7,036 nt of DNA. It comes from Atopobium sp. Lineage in GTDB: Bacteria > Actinomycetota > Coriobacteriia > Coriobacteriales > Atopobiaceae. Position numbers and translations under genes: made by a program. The notes beneath the pieces were generated by a model. The model was not told the DNA's origin. It saw only the letters and a list, made by a program, of their open reading frames with translations, and did not search any database. This document shows, piece by piece, positions 4,918 through 7,036 of the stretch (within the stretch, counting starts at the first letter, position 1; every line of letters begins with the position of its first letter). The stretch is from contig JAHACE010000026.1 in the NCBI GenBank assembly GCA_018376005.1, positions 1 to 7,036 on the forward strand, read 5' to 3'.

Positions 4918-5757
4918 CTAGCGACCAGTAACAAGCGTGAGCGTTGCTTCTCCAGAAGCTTTTGCCGTGCTTACGTCAACGTCAATGACGCCTGGTAGAT
5001 TGCTCGCAATTTCTACAATTTGAGACACGCTAACTTCTTTAGAAAGTTTTCCGTTTACGCGTTGCTCAAAGAGGGCGCCTGCAAGTACACCACGCATATG
5101 TTTTGCGTTATGCGATACAACACTGCGCTTTCCCGTACCAGGATCTTCTCGCTGTACGACAACTTGCAGCAGCTCGCTAGGGTGCTTTGCCGAAGGCGTC
5201 CACATCTTTCTGTATTCACCCGAGCGACAATCTACAACTATCTGATCTTTTAGGGCGGCGTTTAACAGGGGATTAAGCTGCTTTTTCCAGTAAGTTGCAA
5301 CGGTACCAACGGTGGGAAGCTTGATTGAGGCAGATAGTCTATAGTTGGGGAGAAAATCGTGCGGTCTTACAACACCCCAAAGACCAGAGAAAATCATGAT
5401 TTCTGAGTTGAGGATATCTGCTGGTAATGCGACCGTTTTCTGCGTGTTTTCTAACGTAACGTTTTCAAGTGTCTGGTTGAATTTTGCAGCCTCAAATAGC
5501 ACGCCGGTATAGAGGTTGAGTGCGGTTGTGGTTGGAGCTTCATAGACGTCTAGGTTGTCGGCTATGTCACCAACGGTGTTAGGACCAATTTTAAGCACCT
5601 GAGCTGCGTTTGCGTGAGAACATACCTGGTGTAAGTCCTTGATGAGTTCTTCTCGACAGCTGGTAAGCTCGGAGCCAAACAAAAGCGATGAGAGATCAAG
5701 AGAAGGCCCCGAGGTGGGGGCGGTTTTTCCTGACGATGGTGGAAGCAAAATAATCAT
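4918..5757 (-). CDS. yaaA: Peroxide stress protein YaaA (DUF328/UPF0246)
   Basis: The 279-aa protein is a YaaA-family member (Pfam PF03883). In E. coli YaaA limits intracellular free iron and oxidative DNA damage during hydrogen peroxide stress and has been shown to bind DNA. Its exact chemistry in other phyla is not established. Family marks visible are the N-terminal LLPPSSGKT (4-12, the actinobacterial form of LLSPAKT), YTGVLFEA (83-90), the central FSGLWGVVRPHDFLPNYRLS (123-142), VVDCRSGEYRKMW (174-186), and the late HNAKHMRGVLAGAL (216-229). Length is slightly above the E. coli protein. The ATG is preceded on the minus strand by AAAGGA at good spacing. It is soluble, with no signal peptide, and divergent from the nuclease gene. 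Its 3' end faces the repeat cluster with no evident intrinsic terminator. Confidence 0.93.
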   Translation of the reverse strand: MIILLPPSSGKTAPTSGPSLDLSSLLFGSELTSCREELIKDLHQVCSHANAAQVLKIGPNTVGDIADNLDVYEAPTTTALNLYTGVLFEAAKFNQTLENVTLENTQKTVALPADILNSEIMIFSGLWGVVRPHDFLPNYRLSASIKLPTVGTVATYWKKQLNPLLNAALKDQIVVDCRSGEYRKMWTPSAKHPSELLQVVVQREDPGTGKRSVVSHNAKHMRGVLAGALFEQRVNGKLSKEVSVSQIVEIASNLPGVIDVDVSTAKASGEATLTLVTGR

Positions 5758-5800
5758 GAAAATCCTTTTGATGAGGGATTTTTAGTTGTTGTTTAGTTTG

Positions 5801-5830
5801 ATTCTAATTTATGTCCGGTGTGCGTGGTAA
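5801..5830 (-). promoter_or_regulatory. Possible yaaA promoter
   Basis: Reading the minus strand, TTACCA (5830-5825) and TAGAAT (5806-5801) are separated by 18 bp, matching 4/6 and 5/6 of the -35/-10 consensus. The leader would be about 40 bases. The 106-bp divergent spacer 5758-5863 must also serve the plus-strand nuclease gene, for which I see no promoter as good. No obvious PerR- or OxyR-like operator stands out. Confidence 0.4.
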
Positions 5831-5863
5831 CTTTAGAAGTAAGAAAAATCGGAGAGGTGACGT

Positions 5864-7036
5864 ATGGGCTTGCTTCTGTACAAACAACAAACAGGTGCTT
5901 TCTTATCAAACTCTATTCAAGAGCAGCTAAGGGCTTCACGTGAGAGGTGGGGGTCTGTTCAGCTTATAGTGCCTTTTTCCGATACTGTGTTGTTAGTTAA
6001 GAGGCAGCTTGGAGCCATCCAAGAGCTCTCTGTTGGCGTGAATGTTTCAACTTTTGATGAGTGGATGCGCGATCAATGGAAGCTGTATGGAAGCTCAGAT
6101 CGTCTGCTTTCAAATACGCTTCGCAAGGTATTTTTCCAGCAGATTCTGGATGGAACGTCTGCTGATGAGCTAGGCACTTTAACTACTAGCAAGGGTACCG
6201 TGGAGCTTCTTTCTAAGCTTGCTCCAGAGTATCTGACAGAGCTTGATCAGATTGTGGTCTCTGGTCAACTTTCTGCTGGTCAGATGAGTGCTTGTAAGGT
6301 GTTAGAGCATTACAAGATGCTGCTTGAAGAAAAGTCTTACGTTGAGGTGTGTCAGTGTCTGGATTATCTGCTGCAGTCTACCCCAACGCATGGACCTGCA
6401 CTTGTTTTCTCGCGAGTTGAAGATCTTTCGGAAGCGCGTCTTAAGTTTGTACGCAAGCTGTCGCAGAAGCGGGACGTAGTGTTTTCTCTCTACGTGCCCG
6501 AAGGACCTGCGGGTTACGCAGCAGAGCAGCAGCTAGAGTTGGTTGGCGACCCGGGATGCGCTTGTCGTGTGGATACGGGGCTTGCGCCAGCCGCAAAAAG
6601 TCAGGAGTTCAACGATCTTCTCGCCAGGGTTTTTAGGGCCAAGGAGGGTAATGAGGTTACGCCAAGCGGTGCGGTAACGTTTTTGTCGCCGCTGGGTCAG
6701 CATGCCGAGGCAGAGTCTATCAGCAGATATATCTCTCAGCGCGTTGAATCTGGTAGCAAGAGCTTTGCGGTATACACCTCAAATTCGCAAAAGGTTTGGG
6801 ATGCGCTTTCGCAAAAGCTTGCAGCTAAGGGGATTGCTGCTCACTACAAGCGTTCGGTGCGCATTCAGGATTCGCTTGCAGGACGTGCGTTTGCTAGTCT
6901 GATTGATGCGTATGTCACGCTCAGTGAACGTGCAGAACTCGAGAAAAACATTGACTACCAGGCATCTGACCATCAGATGGGGGATATGTCGTGGTGGCCT
7001 CCACGTACTCTTACGGACTATCTGATTTCACCTATT
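5864..7036 (+). CDS. AddB/RexB-like nuclease-helicase subunit (N-terminal part, runs off right edge)
   Basis: The frame is open from the ATG at 5864 to the window edge, giving 391 codons. GGAGAGG lies eight to twelve bases before the ATG. The N-terminus resembles AddB/RexB proteins, which partner AddA/RexA in end resection and recombinational repair. Features are LLLYKQQTGAFLSNSI (3-18), VQLIVPFSDTVLLVKRQL (32-49), VNVSTFDEWMRDQW (59-72), LLSNTLRKVFF (81-91), ALVFSRVEDLSEARLKF (179-195) and VTFLSPLGQHAEAESISRYI (271-290, the inactive-helicase segment, in parts). No Walker A GxxGxGKT/S is present at the N-terminus, as in RexB rather than Bacillus AddB. The diagnostic C-terminal PD-(D/E)XK nuclease and iron-sulfur cysteines would lie beyond the window, so the call rests on the N-terminal pattern alone. 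An addA-like gene downstream would confirm it. Confidence 0.65.
   Translation, partial: MGLLLYKQQTGAFLSNSIQEQLRASRERWGSVQLIVPFSDTVLLVKRQLGAIQELSVGVNVSTFDEWMRDQWKLYGSSDRLLSNTLRKVFFQQILDGTSADELGTLTTSKGTVELLSKLAPEYLTELDQIVVSGQLSAGQMSACKVLEHYKMLLEEKSYVEVCQCLDYLLQSTPTHGPALVFSRVEDLSEARLKFVRKLSQKRDVVFSLYVPEGPAGYAAEQQLELVGDPGCACRVDTGLAPAAKSQEFNDLLARVFRAKEGNEVTPSGAVTFLSPLGQHAEAESISRYISQRVESGSKSFAVYTSNSQKVWDALSQKLAAKGIAAHYKRSVRIQDSLAGRAFASLIDAYVTLSERAELEKNIDYQASDHQMGDMSWWPPRTLTDYLISPI

Noticed and set aside
5864..5960. Walker A ATPase motif at the AddB-like N-terminus
   Set aside because: The N-terminus reads MGLLLYKQQTGAFLSNS with no GxxGxGKT/S, so ATPase activity was not claimed for this subunit.

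Overview
The window looks like a stretch of chromosome from a moderate-GC bacterium. The mix of proteins (an HPr-like protein ending in GFGE, an actinobacterial-style YaaA starting MIILLPPSSGKT, a DUF2974 hydrolase, and an AddB/RexB-like gene without Walker A) suggests a Coriobacteriia-type actinobacterium such as the Atopobium/Lancefieldella/Olsenella group. This assignment is inferred from protein style only and is tentative. The window holds no rRNA, recognisable tRNA, CRISPR array or transposase gene.

Layout from left to right. Positions 1-681 (-) are the N-terminal 227 codons of a long coiled-coil protein that runs off the left edge. Next comes an HPr-family gene (771-1022, +) whose N-terminal strand and phosphorylatable histidine are missing, followed by a textbook intrinsic terminator (1051-1075) and a small YvlD/phage-holin-4-like membrane protein (1091-1468, +). 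That gene overlaps tail-to-tail by 32 bp with a DUF2974 alpha/beta-hydrolase (1437-2663, -). Divergent from the hydrolase, across a 72-bp spacer, is a membrane acyltransferase-3 protein (2736-3869, +), then an AT-rich orphan four-helix membrane protein (3962-4393, +).

Positions 4394-4917 lie between two convergent genes and have no convincing gene. They form a nested set of repeats. A ~500-bp segment (4395-4894) is bounded by ~63-bp inverted copies of a sequence that itself folds into a 19-20-bp hairpin and resembles the ends of IS150-group IS3 elements. Inside it, abutting the right hairpin, is a 131-bp MITE-like unit (4700-4830) with perfect 19-bp inverted ends and two internal ~28-bp direct repeats. 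This is the most unusual structure in the window.

The right part contains yaaA (peroxide stress protein; 4918-5757, -) and, divergent from it, the first 391 codons of an AddB/RexB-like recombination nuclease subunit (5864-7036, +) that continues past the right edge. The genes do not form one pathway. They appear to be housekeeping or envelope genes in short transcription units, with the repeat cluster as the accessory part. The two most interesting points are the HPr gene without its catalytic His and the nested palindromic element.
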